Shown here: piece after piece, positions 27,573 to 36,231 of the stretch | Layout: each line of letters opens with the position of its first letter | How positions within the stretch are numbered: the stretch's first letter is position 1 | Origin: Opitutaceae bacterium | Lineage (GTDB): Bacteria > Verrucomicrobiota > Verrucomicrobiia > Opitutales > Opitutaceae | NCBI GenBank assembly: GCA_024233285.1 | Contig: JACKPU010000001.1 | Span: 186,001 to 250,000, forward strand | DNA length: 64,000 nucleotides | Direction of reading: 5' to 3' | Made by a program: the position numbers and the translations under genes | The notes under the pieces: model-generated | The model's input: only the letters and a program-made list of their open reading frames with translations | What the model was told of the DNA's origin: nothing | The model's database searches: none

Positions 27573-29459
27573 TTAGCGGGTCGTAACCGAATCCGAGATT
27601 GTCAGAGTGTTGAAGTCGAGCACACGCCGGAGTTTCCCGTGCGTGATGGTGAGTTTGCGACCGCCAACTTCAGCATTGAGGTGCGGGCCTTCAAAGAGTT
27701 TCCACTGTGAATAATCCACCGGCTTGCCATCCACGACCGGCAATTGGTCGAAGGTGAAGTCCACCTGCTTGCCGCGCAGCGTGGTCATCTGCACCGATGG
27801 CACAGGATCGAGGGTAAACGTGAGTGGCAGGGCGCGCATGGCGGATTGAAATGCCGCGAAACTTTCGAACTCATCCGCTGCGGCGGCTTGCACGATGGTG
27901 CCGTTGTGCAAATGCGGACTGGTGAGCAAGCGGCCACCGAGGTCCTGCTGCACCTTCGCCCAGCCGCCATCATAGTGCAGATAAGGAATCCAGTAATACG
28001 GCGCGAGCGGTCGGTAGGCCAGATAGGTATCGCCGCCACGCGCAAAGATCCAACCGGACTCGTCCTCCGTCACATCCTGCAGGTCCTTGGAAAAGAATCC
28101 GTTGATGTGCGGAAAGCGGGTGCCTTCCGGAATGGCGTAAAGCGCAATGATCGTGTCGAGGTCTTGGAAAACCTGCTCATACGGCGAGCTACCGACGACC
28201 TTGTCGGGCGAATCGTAGGAAGGCTTGCCTTCAAAGGTGACGGCCTTGATCCACGGCTCGGGATACGCCGTGAAATACATCTGCATGACGCGGCCCGATG
28301 AAAGCGGATGCAGCGAGAACATGGTGTTGTGCTTGCCGCGCGGGTCGGCTTCGGCCCACGTCACGTCCCACGCATGCGCCTGGATCGGATCGAGCTGGCC
28401 GCCGCGCGTGGAGCCAACGGCGTAGTCGCGGCGCAGGTAGTTGGTCTTGTAGACCGGCGGCGAGAGCTCCTCGCTGTAACGCCACCGGCGGCGCACCCGC
28501 GCACGATCGCGCTGCACGTAATCGCCGTCGCGATCAACGGCGATCCGATAGATGACTTCGGGCACACGGTAGTTTTTCGCTTCCAACGCGAAATACGTGC
28601 CCCAGCCGCCGTAGCTCTTGGTCGGCGGCGTGTTGTCAAACAGCAGCCACGAGAAGAACGATGCGAGGGCGTTCCAGCGTTCGATGACCGAACCTTCATC
28701 GGTCCGCGAATTGGGTCCGCGCAGCACGCCGTCAAGCGTCACCGTGGCGAGTTCGGCAAACAACCAGTCGAGCATCATGCGGCCGCGCTGACGCATTTCA
28801 GGGTCCTTCGCCCAAGTGGCGAGATAGAGCATCGGGATGGCATATTCGCCGATGTAGTGCGTGGCGTTGAACTCACCCTGCCCGACCGTGGTCGTGAGAT
28901 TCATCCAATCGAGCAGGAACGCGCGGGATTCAGTCAGGTTTTCCTCGGAGGAGCGGCCGTTATACCACGTATCGCCGGGCTCATTCGGATAAAGCTCCGA
29001 CATGAGGTAGAGCGACGCAAAATACATCACGAAGTGGTTTTCCGTGTCGCCACGAATCTGGCGGGTGCGCCAGGCGTCACGAATTGATTGCCTGGCTTCG
29101 GGCGAAAGCACATCGCGACCGGTGAAGGCAATGGCCACGCACGGGAACATCCAGAACGGCCCGGATCCGGGATCGCTCATCATCTCGATGACGCGCGCGT
29201 TGCATTCGGCGATGCGTTCGCCGCGCTGGAGATAGATAGGGATATTGGCCTGATTAAGCGTTGGCGGATTCGCTGGGTCATACAGACCCGCGCGCCAGTT
29301 GAGCACTTCGTCAATGCGCTGTTCGTAGGCGGCACGGCGCGCCGCGGCGTCGGCCACCACTACGCCGGACGGCGGCGGAGCTGCATACGACGGTTGCGCT
29401 TGGGCAGAGCTCATGAGGGCCAGAAAGGTGACAAAAACGGAAAACGAACGGGGCTTCAT
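27573..29459 (-). CDS. Secreted alpha-toroid-like protein, copy A
   Basis: A 628-residue protein with a signal peptide (SFSVFVTFLALMSSAQAQ). The first 300 residues are helical, with RGDTENHFVMYFASLYLMSE, the segment TWYNGRSSEENLTESRAF, EFNATHYIGEYAIPMLYLAT, and GVLRGPNSRTD. The remainder is beta-rich, with GSTRGGQLDPIQAHAWD, DESGWIFARGG and RPLAPYYWIPYLHYDGG. This helical-toroid plus beta-sandwich layout is seen in several polysaccharide lyase families, but I cannot assign a number. Conserved Glu-Asn-His and Tyr/Arg clusters are candidates for the active site. It is closely related to copies at 30551 and 39715. Gene order is fixed: an Asp-box propeller gene precedes it on the minus strand with a 10-base gap. 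Confidence 0.75.
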   Translation of the reverse strand: MKPRSFSVFVTFLALMSSAQAQPSYAAPPPSGVVVADAAARRAAYEQRIDEVLNWRAGLYDPANPPTLNQANIPIYLQRGERIAECNARVIEMMSDPGSGPFWMFPCVAIAFTGRDVLSPEARQSIRDAWRTRQIRGDTENHFVMYFASLYLMSELYPNEPGDTWYNGRSSEENLTESRAFLLDWMNLTTTVGQGEFNATHYIGEYAIPMLYLATWAKDPEMRQRGRMMLDWLFAELATVTLDGVLRGPNSRTDEGSVIERWNALASFFSWLLFDNTPPTKSYGGWGTYFALEAKNYRVPEVIYRIAVDRDGDYVQRDRARVRRRWRYSEELSPPVYKTNYLRRDYAVGSTRGGQLDPIQAHAWDVTWAEADPRGKHNTMFSLHPLSSGRVMQMYFTAYPEPWIKAVTFEGKPSYDSPDKVVGSSPYEQVFQDLDTIIALYAIPEGTRFPHINGFFSKDLQDVTEDESGWIFARGGDTYLAYRPLAPYYWIPYLHYDGGWAKVQQDLGGRLLTSPHLHNGTIVQAAAADEFESFAAFQSAMRALPLTFTLDPVPSVQMTTLRGKQVDFTFDQLPVVDGKPVDYSQWKLFEGPHLNAEVGGRKLTITHGKLRRVLDFNTLTISDSVTTR

Positions 29460-29469
29460 GGCAAACAGG

Positions 29470-30486
29470 TTACCGCCCCTGATGGGGCACGAGGAGGAAT
29501 TGATTGACGCTGGACCCTTCGAGGGAGTCCGCCCGCCATGTGCGGCCGAAGTCAGCGGACGCATAAATCATCTTGTCGGCGATGCTCACGTAGAGTGTGC
29601 CGTCGGGACCGACGCCAACGCGCCACGCCCGGTGCGGGTCCGGCAGGCCGGCATTGCGTTCAGTCCAGGTCGCACCGCCGTCTTCACTCGTGTAAACGCC
29701 GTAAGTCCAGCTGCTGATCGCGAGACGCGACGGGTCGGTGATGTCGAAGGTCACATTGTATAGCGCGTGCTCATCGGGCACACCGGGAAGTTTGGCCCAT
29801 GTCAGGCCGTTGTCGTGCGAAGCCCAGGCACCGGCGCTTTGCGTGACGGCCACCCAATGCTGCGGATCATGGGGCGATTGCTGCACGTCGTCCACCATGT
29901 CAGTCGTCGGCAGCGCGCAGCGCCACGAATCGGCACCGTTCTCGGTGAGAAAGAGACCCTGTTCGCAGCCGGCGAAGACGCGACCCGCCTGCGTGCGATC
30001 GATGGTGAGCACCTGCGTGTATTTGCCGCGCGGCGGCAGACCGTTTTCCTTGCGCACGAGTGTCTCAGCGCGATCAGTCGAGACCGCGACGCCGTCGGGC
30101 AGCGCGACGTAAACATGATCGGGTGCGTTGGGGTCGACCGCCACGTCGCGCGCCTCGGTCATAGTCCAATCGTTGCAAAGCCGCCATTTGACGCCGCCAT
30201 CGAAACTGCGCCAGAGGCCGCTGTTCGACGTGGTGTAGATGACGTTGCGGTCCCGCGGATCAAACTGCACTGCCGTGGTAAAAGTATCGTTTTCCCCAAG
30301 GTGCTTCCATTCACCGTCGCCGATGCGCTTGAAGACCCCGTTGAGCGTGACGATTTTCGAGCCGACGACGTAGTCACGATTGACCTTGGCGGCAATGAAG
30401 AGGTCGTAACCCGGCATAGCGGCGAGGAGTCCACTAGTCACGGCGGCCAAGGTCAGGAATTTGAGCAAGCGAGGACATCTGATCAT
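29470..30486 (-). CDS. Secreted Asp-box (BNR-like) beta-propeller, copy A
   Basis: A 338-residue exported propeller. The signal peptide is in LLKFLTLAAVTSGLLAAMPG. At least four Asp-box turns of the form SxDxGxTW are visible, e.g. SFDGGVKWR, SHDNGLTWA, SEDGGATWT and SADFGRTWR, at regular blade spacing. Such propellers occur in sialidases, xyloglucanases and sortilin-like or photosynthesis-assembly proteins. No sialidase-type RIP motif or arginine triad is apparent, so a binding or scaffolding role is as likely as catalysis. The start at 30486 is used because residues before it, in a longer reading, derive from the neighbouring region and lack homology to the other copies. Its partner toroid gene follows after 10 bases. 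Confidence 0.75.
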   Translation of the reverse strand: MIRCPRLLKFLTLAAVTSGLLAAMPGYDLFIAAKVNRDYVVGSKIVTLNGVFKRIGDGEWKHLGENDTFTTAVQFDPRDRNVIYTTSNSGLWRSFDGGVKWRLCNDWTMTEARDVAVDPNAPDHVYVALPDGVAVSTDRAETLVRKENGLPPRGKYTQVLTIDRTQAGRVFAGCEQGLFLTENGADSWRCALPTTDMVDDVQQSPHDPQHWVAVTQSAGAWASHDNGLTWAKLPGVPDEHALYNVTFDITDPSRLAISSWTYGVYTSEDGGATWTERNAGLPDPHRAWRVGVGPDGTLYVSIADKMIYASADFGRTWRADSLEGSSVNQFLLVPHQGR

Positions 30487-30550
30487 GATTCGATGGGATC
30501 CTGAAAAAGCGAAGGGGGAGGCGGTCACTGCAACCGCCCCCCTCCGATGC

Positions 30551-32446
30551 TCAAGGGTTGACGGTATCAGCGATGGTAAGCGTGTTGAAATCAATCACGC
30601 GCTGCAGACGGCCGTGGGTGATCGTGAGCTTGCGGCCGCCGACCTCGGCGTTGAGATGGGTGCCGCCGAAGAGTTTCCACTTCGCGTAATCCACCGGTGT
30701 GCCGTCCACGATCGGCGTTTGCCCATACGTGAACTCGATCGCCTTGCCGCGCAGACTGGTGAATTTCACCGTCGGGGTCGGCTGGAGGGAGAACTCGAGC
30801 GGCAGCGCCTTGATGGCGGATTGGAACGCGGCGAAGTCCTTGAACTCATCCGCGCTGGCGGCCTGCACAATGGTGCCGTTCTGGTTATGCTCACTCGCGA
30901 GAATCTTGCTGCCGGAATCGTCGCGCTCGTAAGCGTAGCCGGCATCGTGGGGCACCTGACGGAAAGTGAGGTGCGGCTCCCACTCGTAAGGCGCGAGCGG
31001 GCGATAGGCGATAAAGGCGTTGCCGCCGCGGGCAAATATCCAGCCGGATTCGTCCTCGGTCACGTCCTTGAGGTCTTTCGAGAAGAAACCGTTGACGCGT
31101 TCGAAACGGGTGCCGGCAGGGATATCATAGAGCGCGATGACCGTGTCGTGATCTTGGAACACCTTTTCGTAAGGTGAGGTGCCGACAATCTTGTCCGGCG
31201 AATCATAGGACGGTTTGCCTTCGCGGTAAATCGCACGGGGCATCGGCTCCTGATAGGTGGCGAATTGGGTCTGCAGGCTCTTGCCCGACGAAAACGCCTG
31301 CACCGAGAAGATTGTGGGGTATTTGCCACGCGGGTCATCCTCGCGCCAAGTCACATCCCAGACGTGGCCTTGGATGGTGTCGGACACGCGACCTTGGTGC
31401 GAACCAACCGCATAGTCGCGACGCAGATACTGCACCTTGTAAATGGCCGGCATGTGCTCGTCCTCGTATCGCCACATGCGGCGCGTGCGGGCGCGGTCAT
31501 GTTGGTAAATATCCTCGGTGCGGTCCACCGCGATGCGATAGATGACCTCGGGCAGTTCGTAATCCGCCGCGACGGGCGCGAAATAGTTGCCCCAACCGCC
31601 GTAACCTCGGGTCGGCGGGGTGTTGTCGAAAAGAATCCACGAAAAGAATGACGAAAGTGCATTCCAACGCTCAATCACCGAGGTGTCATCCGTGCGGGAA
31701 TTGGGGCCGCGCAACACGCCCTCGAGCGTGACATTCGCGAGCTCGGCGAAGAGCCAGTCGAGCATCATGTGGCCGCGCTGGCGCATTTCCGGATCCTTCG
31801 CAAAGCTGTTGAGCATCGCCATGGGAATGGCGTATTCGCCGATGTAGTGCGTGGGGTTGTATTCGCCCTGCCCGATCGTCGTGGTGAGGTTCATCCAATC
31901 GATCAGCCAGCCCTTGGTTTCCGCCCGACTCTCGGCGGAGCTTTTGCCATTGCACCAGGTCTCGGCCGGCTCGTCGGGATAGAGTTCGGACATCAGGTAA
32001 AGCGCGGTGTGATACATCACCCAATGGTTTTCGGTGTCGCCGCGCAGCTGGCGCGTCGTGCGCCAGGCCTCGCGAATGGAGTCACGGGCCTCGGGCGAGA
32101 GCTTGTCCTTGCCCATCAAGGCCACCATGGCGGTGGGGAACATCCAGAACGGGCCGGTGCCGGGGTCCTTCATCATTTCGATGACGCGGGCATTGCAGGC
32201 CTCGATTTGTTCGCCGCGGGCGAGCAGCATGCAGATCGTGGCCATGTCGAGCGTCTCGGGCTTCGAGACCCCGATACGCCAATCCATCACTTCGTTGATG
32301 CGGGCGTCATAGGCCGCCCGCCGGTCCTCGGCGGTTTGCAGCACAACCCGCGACGGCAACGGGCCCTCATAGGAAGGTTGCGCGCGCAAGGCCGGCGCCA
32401 AGGCCAGTGCGAGGGTCAGTCCGGACAAAATAGTCTTTTTAATCAT
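30551..32446 (-). CDS. Secreted alpha-toroid-like protein, copy B
   Basis: A 631-residue paralogue of the copy at 27573, very similar along its whole length (TENHWVMYHTALYLMSELYP, TWCNGKSSAESRAETKGW, EYNPTHYIGEYAIPMAML, LEGVLRGPNSRTDDTSVIE, DESGWIFARGGNAFIAYRPL). The signal peptide is MIKKTILSGLTLALALAPALRA. Compared with copy A it has a longer loop near VPHDAGYAYERDDSGSKI in the C-terminal beta domain, which may alter substrate choice. Its own Asp-box propeller partner lies upstream with a 15-base gap. Copies A and B are closer to each other than to copy C at 39715, so this part of the locus probably arose by duplication of a two-gene unit. Confidence 0.75.
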   Translation of the reverse strand: MIKKTILSGLTLALALAPALRAQPSYEGPLPSRVVLQTAEDRRAAYDARINEVMDWRIGVSKPETLDMATICMLLARGEQIEACNARVIEMMKDPGTGPFWMFPTAMVALMGKDKLSPEARDSIREAWRTTRQLRGDTENHWVMYHTALYLMSELYPDEPAETWCNGKSSAESRAETKGWLIDWMNLTTTIGQGEYNPTHYIGEYAIPMAMLNSFAKDPEMRQRGHMMLDWLFAELANVTLEGVLRGPNSRTDDTSVIERWNALSSFFSWILFDNTPPTRGYGGWGNYFAPVAADYELPEVIYRIAVDRTEDIYQHDRARTRRMWRYEDEHMPAIYKVQYLRRDYAVGSHQGRVSDTIQGHVWDVTWREDDPRGKYPTIFSVQAFSSGKSLQTQFATYQEPMPRAIYREGKPSYDSPDKIVGTSPYEKVFQDHDTVIALYDIPAGTRFERVNGFFSKDLKDVTEDESGWIFARGGNAFIAYRPLAPYEWEPHLTFRQVPHDAGYAYERDDSGSKILASEHNQNGTIVQAASADEFKDFAAFQSAIKALPLEFSLQPTPTVKFTSLRGKAIEFTYGQTPIVDGTPVDYAKWKLFGGTHLNAEVGGRKLTITHGRLQRVIDFNTLTIADTVNP

Positions 32447-32461
32447 GGTTGGGGTCTCCGG

Positions 32462-33469
32462 TTAGCGAGCGACGGTGATGAAACGGTTGACGAGCGAGCC
32501 CTCCATTGCATCGGCCTGCCAGGTGCGGCCGAAGTCGTCGGAGTAATAGAGATTTTCCTGATAGATACTGGCGTAGAGCCGGCCGGTGTTGGGATTGATG
32601 CCCACGCGCCATGCGCGCGGGTTTTCCGGCAGGCCTTCATTGCGCGTGACCCAAGTCTGGCCGCCGTCTTCGCTGACCTGCACGCCGTAGGTCCAGCTGC
32701 CGATCGCGATGCGCTGCGGATTGGTCTGGTCAAACGCCACGTTGTAAAAGGCACGGCCGACCGGCAGGTCCTTGATCAGCGACCAAGTAAGGCCCCGATC
32801 GCGGGAAATCCAGGCGCCCTCTTCGTCAGTCAACGCGATCCACTCGGCCGGATCGTGCGGCGATTGCTGGATGTCGTTGACCTGTGCCTTGGTCGAAAGG
32901 ACCTGGCGCCAGTTCATCCCGGCATCATCGGTGAGATAGACACCCGCGGTGCAACCGGCGAAAACCCGGCCGGCCGTCGTGCGATCCACCTCGATGGTCT
33001 CGGTAAACTTGCCGCGTGCCGGCAACCCGTGATCGCGACGCTCGATGGTCTGTCCGCGATCATTCGTGAACGCGACCCCGTCGGTGATGGCAACGTAAAC
33101 GTCGTCGGGCGAATTGGGATCAACGGCAACATCGCGGCCCTCGGTCATGTCCCAGCTGTTGGCCATGCGACCGGTCGCGCTGCCTTCGAGCGGAGCCCAA
33201 AGCCCATTGAGCGCGGAGGTGTAGTAGACCGACGGATCGCGCGGATCAAACGCGGCGCCGGTGATGGTGGAGTCATTGTAGCCGAAGTGCCGCCAAACAC
33301 CGTTTTCATCGAGGCGGAAGAGGCCGTTCGTCGTGACGATCTTCGAACCGATCACGTAGCCCTTGTTAACATTGGCGCAGATGATGAAGTCATACTGCGG
33401 AGCCGCGTTGATCGCCGGCACTGCGGCCAGCAATCCGAGCAGCACGGGGATGAGTTTTAGTTTTATCAT
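32462..33469 (-). CDS. Secreted Asp-box beta-propeller, copy B
   Basis: A 335-residue exported propeller closely related to copy A (DYVVGSKIVTLNG-like segment GYVIGSKIVTTNG; SWTYGVQVSEDGGQTW). The signal peptide is in LIPVLLGLLAAVPAINA. Asp boxes include TDDAGMNWR, SRDRGLTWS, SEDGGQTWV and SDDFGRTWQ. The start codon lies inside a 14-base palindrome TTTATCATGATAAA (33462-33475). It heads the minus-strand run reaching to 23138, because the RidA-like gene on the opposite strand separates it from the aminotransferase gene. The 59-base gap to that divergent gene must hold its promoter. Confidence 0.75.
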   Translation of the reverse strand: MIKLKLIPVLLGLLAAVPAINAAPQYDFIICANVNKGYVIGSKIVTTNGLFRLDENGVWRHFGYNDSTITGAAFDPRDPSVYYTSALNGLWAPLEGSATGRMANSWDMTEGRDVAVDPNSPDDVYVAITDGVAFTNDRGQTIERRDHGLPARGKFTETIEVDRTTAGRVFAGCTAGVYLTDDAGMNWRQVLSTKAQVNDIQQSPHDPAEWIALTDEEGAWISRDRGLTWSLIKDLPVGRAFYNVAFDQTNPQRIAIGSWTYGVQVSEDGGQTWVTRNEGLPENPRAWRVGINPNTGRLYASIYQENLYYSDDFGRTWQADAMEGSLVNRFITVAR

Positions 33470-33490
33470 GATAAATCCAACGTTCCGAAG

Positions 33491-33524
33491 TTGCGGTTGA
33501 CCGCCGCGGTCGTCATGACCGCAA
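33491..33524. promoter_or_regulatory. Dyad in the divergent RidA / propeller promoter gap
   Basis: TTGCGGT (33491-33497) and ACCGCAA (33518-33524) form a perfect 7-bp inverted repeat. Nested inside are GCGGT/ACCGC half-sites, including GCGGTCGTCATGACCGC. The dyad fills most of the 59-base gap between two divergent start codons, so it is a candidate operator. It does not resemble the motifs near the LacI gene. Confidence 0.35.
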
Positions 33525-33528
33525 GGCG

Positions 33529-34059
33529 ATGAAAACGATTTTCTCCCTGCTCGCCGTGGTCCTCACGCTTTCGACACCTCTTCGCGCTGAGAACAGCGCC
33601 ACACCAACTGATCGGCTTGCGGCACTGGGCATCGAACTTCCGGCCGTGCCCGCCGCGATTGCGAACTACGTGCCGGCCGTGCGGTCGGGCAACCTCGTGG
33701 TGCTGGCGGGGCAAATCGCCAAAGGCGCCGACGGCAAGTTCGTCGCCGGCAAAGTCGGTGACACGATGACCGAAGCCGAGGCGGTCGCCGCGGCGCGGCA
33801 GTGTGCGATCCAGTTGCTCGCCGTGCTGCAGGCCGAAATCGGCGATCTCGCCAAAGTGAAACGCATCGTGCGCGTGGCCGGCTACGTCAACGCCACGCCG
33901 GACTTCACCCGCCAATCCTTTGTGATCAACGGTTGCTCCGACCTGCTGGTTGAGGTGTTCGGTGAGGCCGGACGCCATGCCCGCGCCGCCGTCGGCGTCG
34001 CCTCGCTGCCCGCCGGCGCGCCGGTGGAAATCGAGATGATCGTCGAAGTGGCGGACTGA
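33529..34059 (+). CDS. Exported RidA (YjgF/UK114)-family protein
   Basis: A 176-residue protein: signal peptide MKTIFSLLAVVLTLSTPLRA, then a RidA-like domain of the sub-group with an N-terminal LAALGIELP...YVPAVRSGNLVVLAGQ segment. The functional arginine of RidA corresponds to the one in RHARAAVGVASLPAGAPVEIE, and the adjacent Glu is also conserved. Cytoplasmic RidA hydrolyses reactive enamine/imine intermediates released by PLP enzymes. An exported version is unusual. It is the only plus-strand gene inside the 18-kb minus-strand locus, converging on the PLP enzyme gene with 7 bases between stops. The pairing with an apparently exported PLP enzyme may be functional. Confidence 0.85.
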   Translation: MKTIFSLLAVVLTLSTPLRAENSATPTDRLAALGIELPAVPAAIANYVPAVRSGNLVVLAGQIAKGADGKFVAGKVGDTMTEAEAVAAARQCAIQLLAVLQAEIGDLAKVKRIVRVAGYVNATPDFTRQSFVINGCSDLLVEVFGEAGRHARAAVGVASLPAGAPVEIEMIVEVAD

Positions 34060-34066
34060 CATGACC

Positions 34067-35371
34067 TCAGGCTTTGGTGACGACGTCGTGCACCGCGGCA
34101 ATGAGGGCTTCAACCTCTTCCGCGGTGTTGAAAAGGTGCGTTGAAACGCGCACGGCATCGAGGCCCTGCTCGCTGACCGGACGGCAGCGGAAGTGATAGT
34201 CCTTCCAGAGCTGACCGAAGATTTCGCTGTAACCCAGCTTAGGGGTGCGAAACGTGGTGATCGAGGCGCGCAATGCCGGGTTGGTCGGCGTGAGCACTTC
34301 GACGGTGGGAATTTTCGCGAGCTCGGCGTGCACATGCAGCGCCAGTTCCCGGCCGTGTTGGGCAATGCGTTCCCGGCCGATCTGCTGGTGAAACTCCACG
34401 GCGGCAGCCACGCCGGCCACACTGGCGGCGCTCCGCGTGGCGTATTCGTGCCGCGTGGCATCGTCCACGTAACCCATCGTGCCGTCGCCGGGCAGCGTCC
34501 CCGGAATCGGTCCGGTGTAGGAACCCGCGCTGATGGGCATGACCTCGGCGTTGCGCTCCTTGCGAATGAAGAGAATGCCGGTCTCGTGCGGCGCGCCCAG
34601 CCACTTGTGACCGCTGGTCGCGTAGGAATCGCAGCCGATCGCGTGCAAATCAAACGGGAACATGCCGGCGGATTGCGCGCCATCGATGTGGAACCAGAGG
34701 CCGTGTTCGTGCGCGAGCTGCGCGATTTCCGCCGCAGGCAGCACGATGCCGGTCGGCGCGGTGACGTGACTGATCTGAATGACCTTGGTGCGCGGCGTGA
34801 TCAGTGCGCGAATGCGCTTGAGGTTTTCTTCGACACTTTCCGAGTCCGGCGTGAAGAGCTTGGAAATCACGCCGCGCCGCGTGCGCTGGTTATACCACGG
34901 ACCCGAACCACCGGGGTGCGCGTGGTCTTCGAAAATCACCTCATCGCCTTCGTTCAGCGCGAGACCGCCGGCAATGATCGAATTTCCCTCGGTGGCATTG
35001 CGGGTGAAACAGATCTCGGAACTGTCGGCGCCGAAAAACTCCGCCACCACATCGCGATAGTGGTGAAATGTATCATGGCCCGTGTCGGATTTGAATTGGT
35101 GCGCGTTGACCGTGTCGAAAAATACTTTCAGCACCGGGCTCGACGCGGGGCCCAGCCCGCCGGTGTTCATGTAGTGCAAGGCCGGGTCGAGCGGGTGCAG
35201 CGCGCGCACCGCCCGCCAGAAATTTGCATCCGAAACCGCACCGTAGGTGGGCAGCGCCATCGACGCCGCCACACCGGCTGCCCCACTCTTGCCCCGCAGA
35301 CCGACTCCGCTCACCGCGCCGATCGCGCCAAGCCCGAGACCGCGGATGAAGGTTTTTCGATTCATGTTCAT
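34067..35371 (-). CDS. Class V aminotransferase-fold PLP enzyme, probably exported
   Basis: A 434-residue fold-type I PLP enzyme resembling isopenicillin-N epimerase and cysteine desulfurase-like proteins. The PLP lysine lies in SYATSGHKWLGAPHETGIL. The cofactor-binding Asp and His are in LWFHIDGAQSAGMFP, and SEICFTRNATEGNSIIAGGL forms the phosphate site. The N-terminus MNMNRKTFIRGLGLGAIGAVSGVG looks like a Tat-type signal with an RK pair, so the folded holoenzyme may be exported. Epimerisation or desulfuration of an amino-acid derivative is possible. The start overlaps the stop of the DUF6807 gene (ATGA), showing translational coupling. It is the last gene of the upstream minus-strand operon. 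Confidence 0.85.
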   Translation of the reverse strand: MNMNRKTFIRGLGLGAIGAVSGVGLRGKSGAAGVAASMALPTYGAVSDANFWRAVRALHPLDPALHYMNTGGLGPASSPVLKVFFDTVNAHQFKSDTGHDTFHHYRDVVAEFFGADSSEICFTRNATEGNSIIAGGLALNEGDEVIFEDHAHPGGSGPWYNQRTRRGVISKLFTPDSESVEENLKRIRALITPRTKVIQISHVTAPTGIVLPAAEIAQLAHEHGLWFHIDGAQSAGMFPFDLHAIGCDSYATSGHKWLGAPHETGILFIRKERNAEVMPISAGSYTGPIPGTLPGDGTMGYVDDATRHEYATRSAASVAGVAAAVEFHQQIGRERIAQHGRELALHVHAELAKIPTVEVLTPTNPALRASITTFRTPKLGYSEIFGQLWKDYHFRCRPVSEQGLDAVRVSTHLFNTAEEVEALIAAVHDVVTKA

Positions 35372-36225
35372 ACGCAGGTGAAAGTGAGGGTGTGATCGAT
35401 CAACAGATCGGTCCCGGCGGCGACTTCGAGATCCTCGTCAGCTTGGATCGGCAACGCCGCGAGCGGATAGTTGCGGCGCACAAACCACTGCAGCGGGCCG
35501 GTGTTGTTGGCGAAGCGAATGACCACGCGGTTCAGCGTGGTGTCGAACTGGCCGTGCCACTCCATCCAGTCGGCGGTGCCGCCGTGGACTTTCTCGATGC
35601 CCTCGAGTCCGCCGTCCGCGACGACCTTGATGGTCGGATCGAGATGGTCGTCGAGCAGCTCGCGTGCCCCGCGAAGCTGCAGGCCGCAGTAATGCGAGCC
35701 CTTCAAGCCGCCGCGCGAACTGGGGTTGCCGAGGGAAAGCGCGCGACCGCTGACGTTGGTGAGTTTGCCGCGCCAGTGCATGGTCCAGGATTTTTGGGGT
35801 TCATTCACGACAATCCGGATGGACCGCTCCTCGCGAAACAATGTTTCCTGCAAGCGTTGCCATTCGAGCGAATGTTCCAGGAGCGCGGTGTTGCCCGCGG
35901 CCTCGCACTTGCTCCAGGCGACATGGTTTTGCGAACCGTGGTCGTCCCGCCACTTGTAACCATCCTGCAGACAGGTCGGTCCGCCCCAGAAGTTGGCGCC
36001 GGAAACATTGTTCAGCGTGAAGCTGAGCGCGTGGTGCCAGGGGTGATCGTTGGGCCGGAAGTTGGTCAGCGTATCGCCCGCGAGGGTGTTGACCGGATGA
36101 AAATACGGCTTGGGCGATTCCTTGGCCTCGACCGCAGAACGGTAAACGTAATGGCAAAGCAGCAGGTCGCCGCGATGCAGCGAGAGGGCCTTGTCGGCGT
36201 GTTTTTCAATGCGCAGTTCGCTCAT
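35368..36225 (-). CDS. DUF6807 (PmoA-like) family protein
   Basis: A 285-residue protein of the DUF6807/PmoA-like group common in Planctomycetes and Verrucomicrobia sugar loci. Recognisable are the N-terminal LLCHYVYRS, PKPYFHPVNTLAGDTLTNFR, PNDHPWHHALSFTLNNVSGANFWGG with its histidine cluster, the NPSSRGGLKGSHYCGLQLRG segment, and FVRRNYPLAALPIQADEDLEV. The fold is probably a galactose-mutarotase-like beta-sandwich. The function is not established, and carbohydrate modification or binding is inferred. No signal peptide is present. It starts 6 bases after the GH78 stop and overlaps the PLP enzyme start by 4 bases, so all three are one transcript. Confidence 0.85.
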   Translation of the reverse strand: MSELRIEKHADKALSLHRGDLLLCHYVYRSAVEAKESPKPYFHPVNTLAGDTLTNFRPNDHPWHHALSFTLNNVSGANFWGGPTCLQDGYKWRDDHGSQNHVAWSKCEAAGNTALLEHSLEWQRLQETLFREERSIRIVVNEPQKSWTMHWRGKLTNVSGRALSLGNPSSRGGLKGSHYCGLQLRGARELLDDHLDPTIKVVADGGLEGIEKVHGGTADWMEWHGQFDTTLNRVVIRFANNTGPLQWFVRRNYPLAALPIQADEDLEVAAGTDLLIDHTLTFTCV

Positions 36226-36231
36226 GACGGA

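Noticed and set aside
30487..30594. N-terminal extension of propeller A
   Set aside because: Propellers B and C begin directly at a signal peptide; the extra 36 residues precede the signal sequence.
31769..33460. 563-residue plus-strand open frame over toroid B and propeller B
   Set aside because: Its opposite strand holds two paralogous proteins with signal peptides; this frame is a GC-driven shadow.
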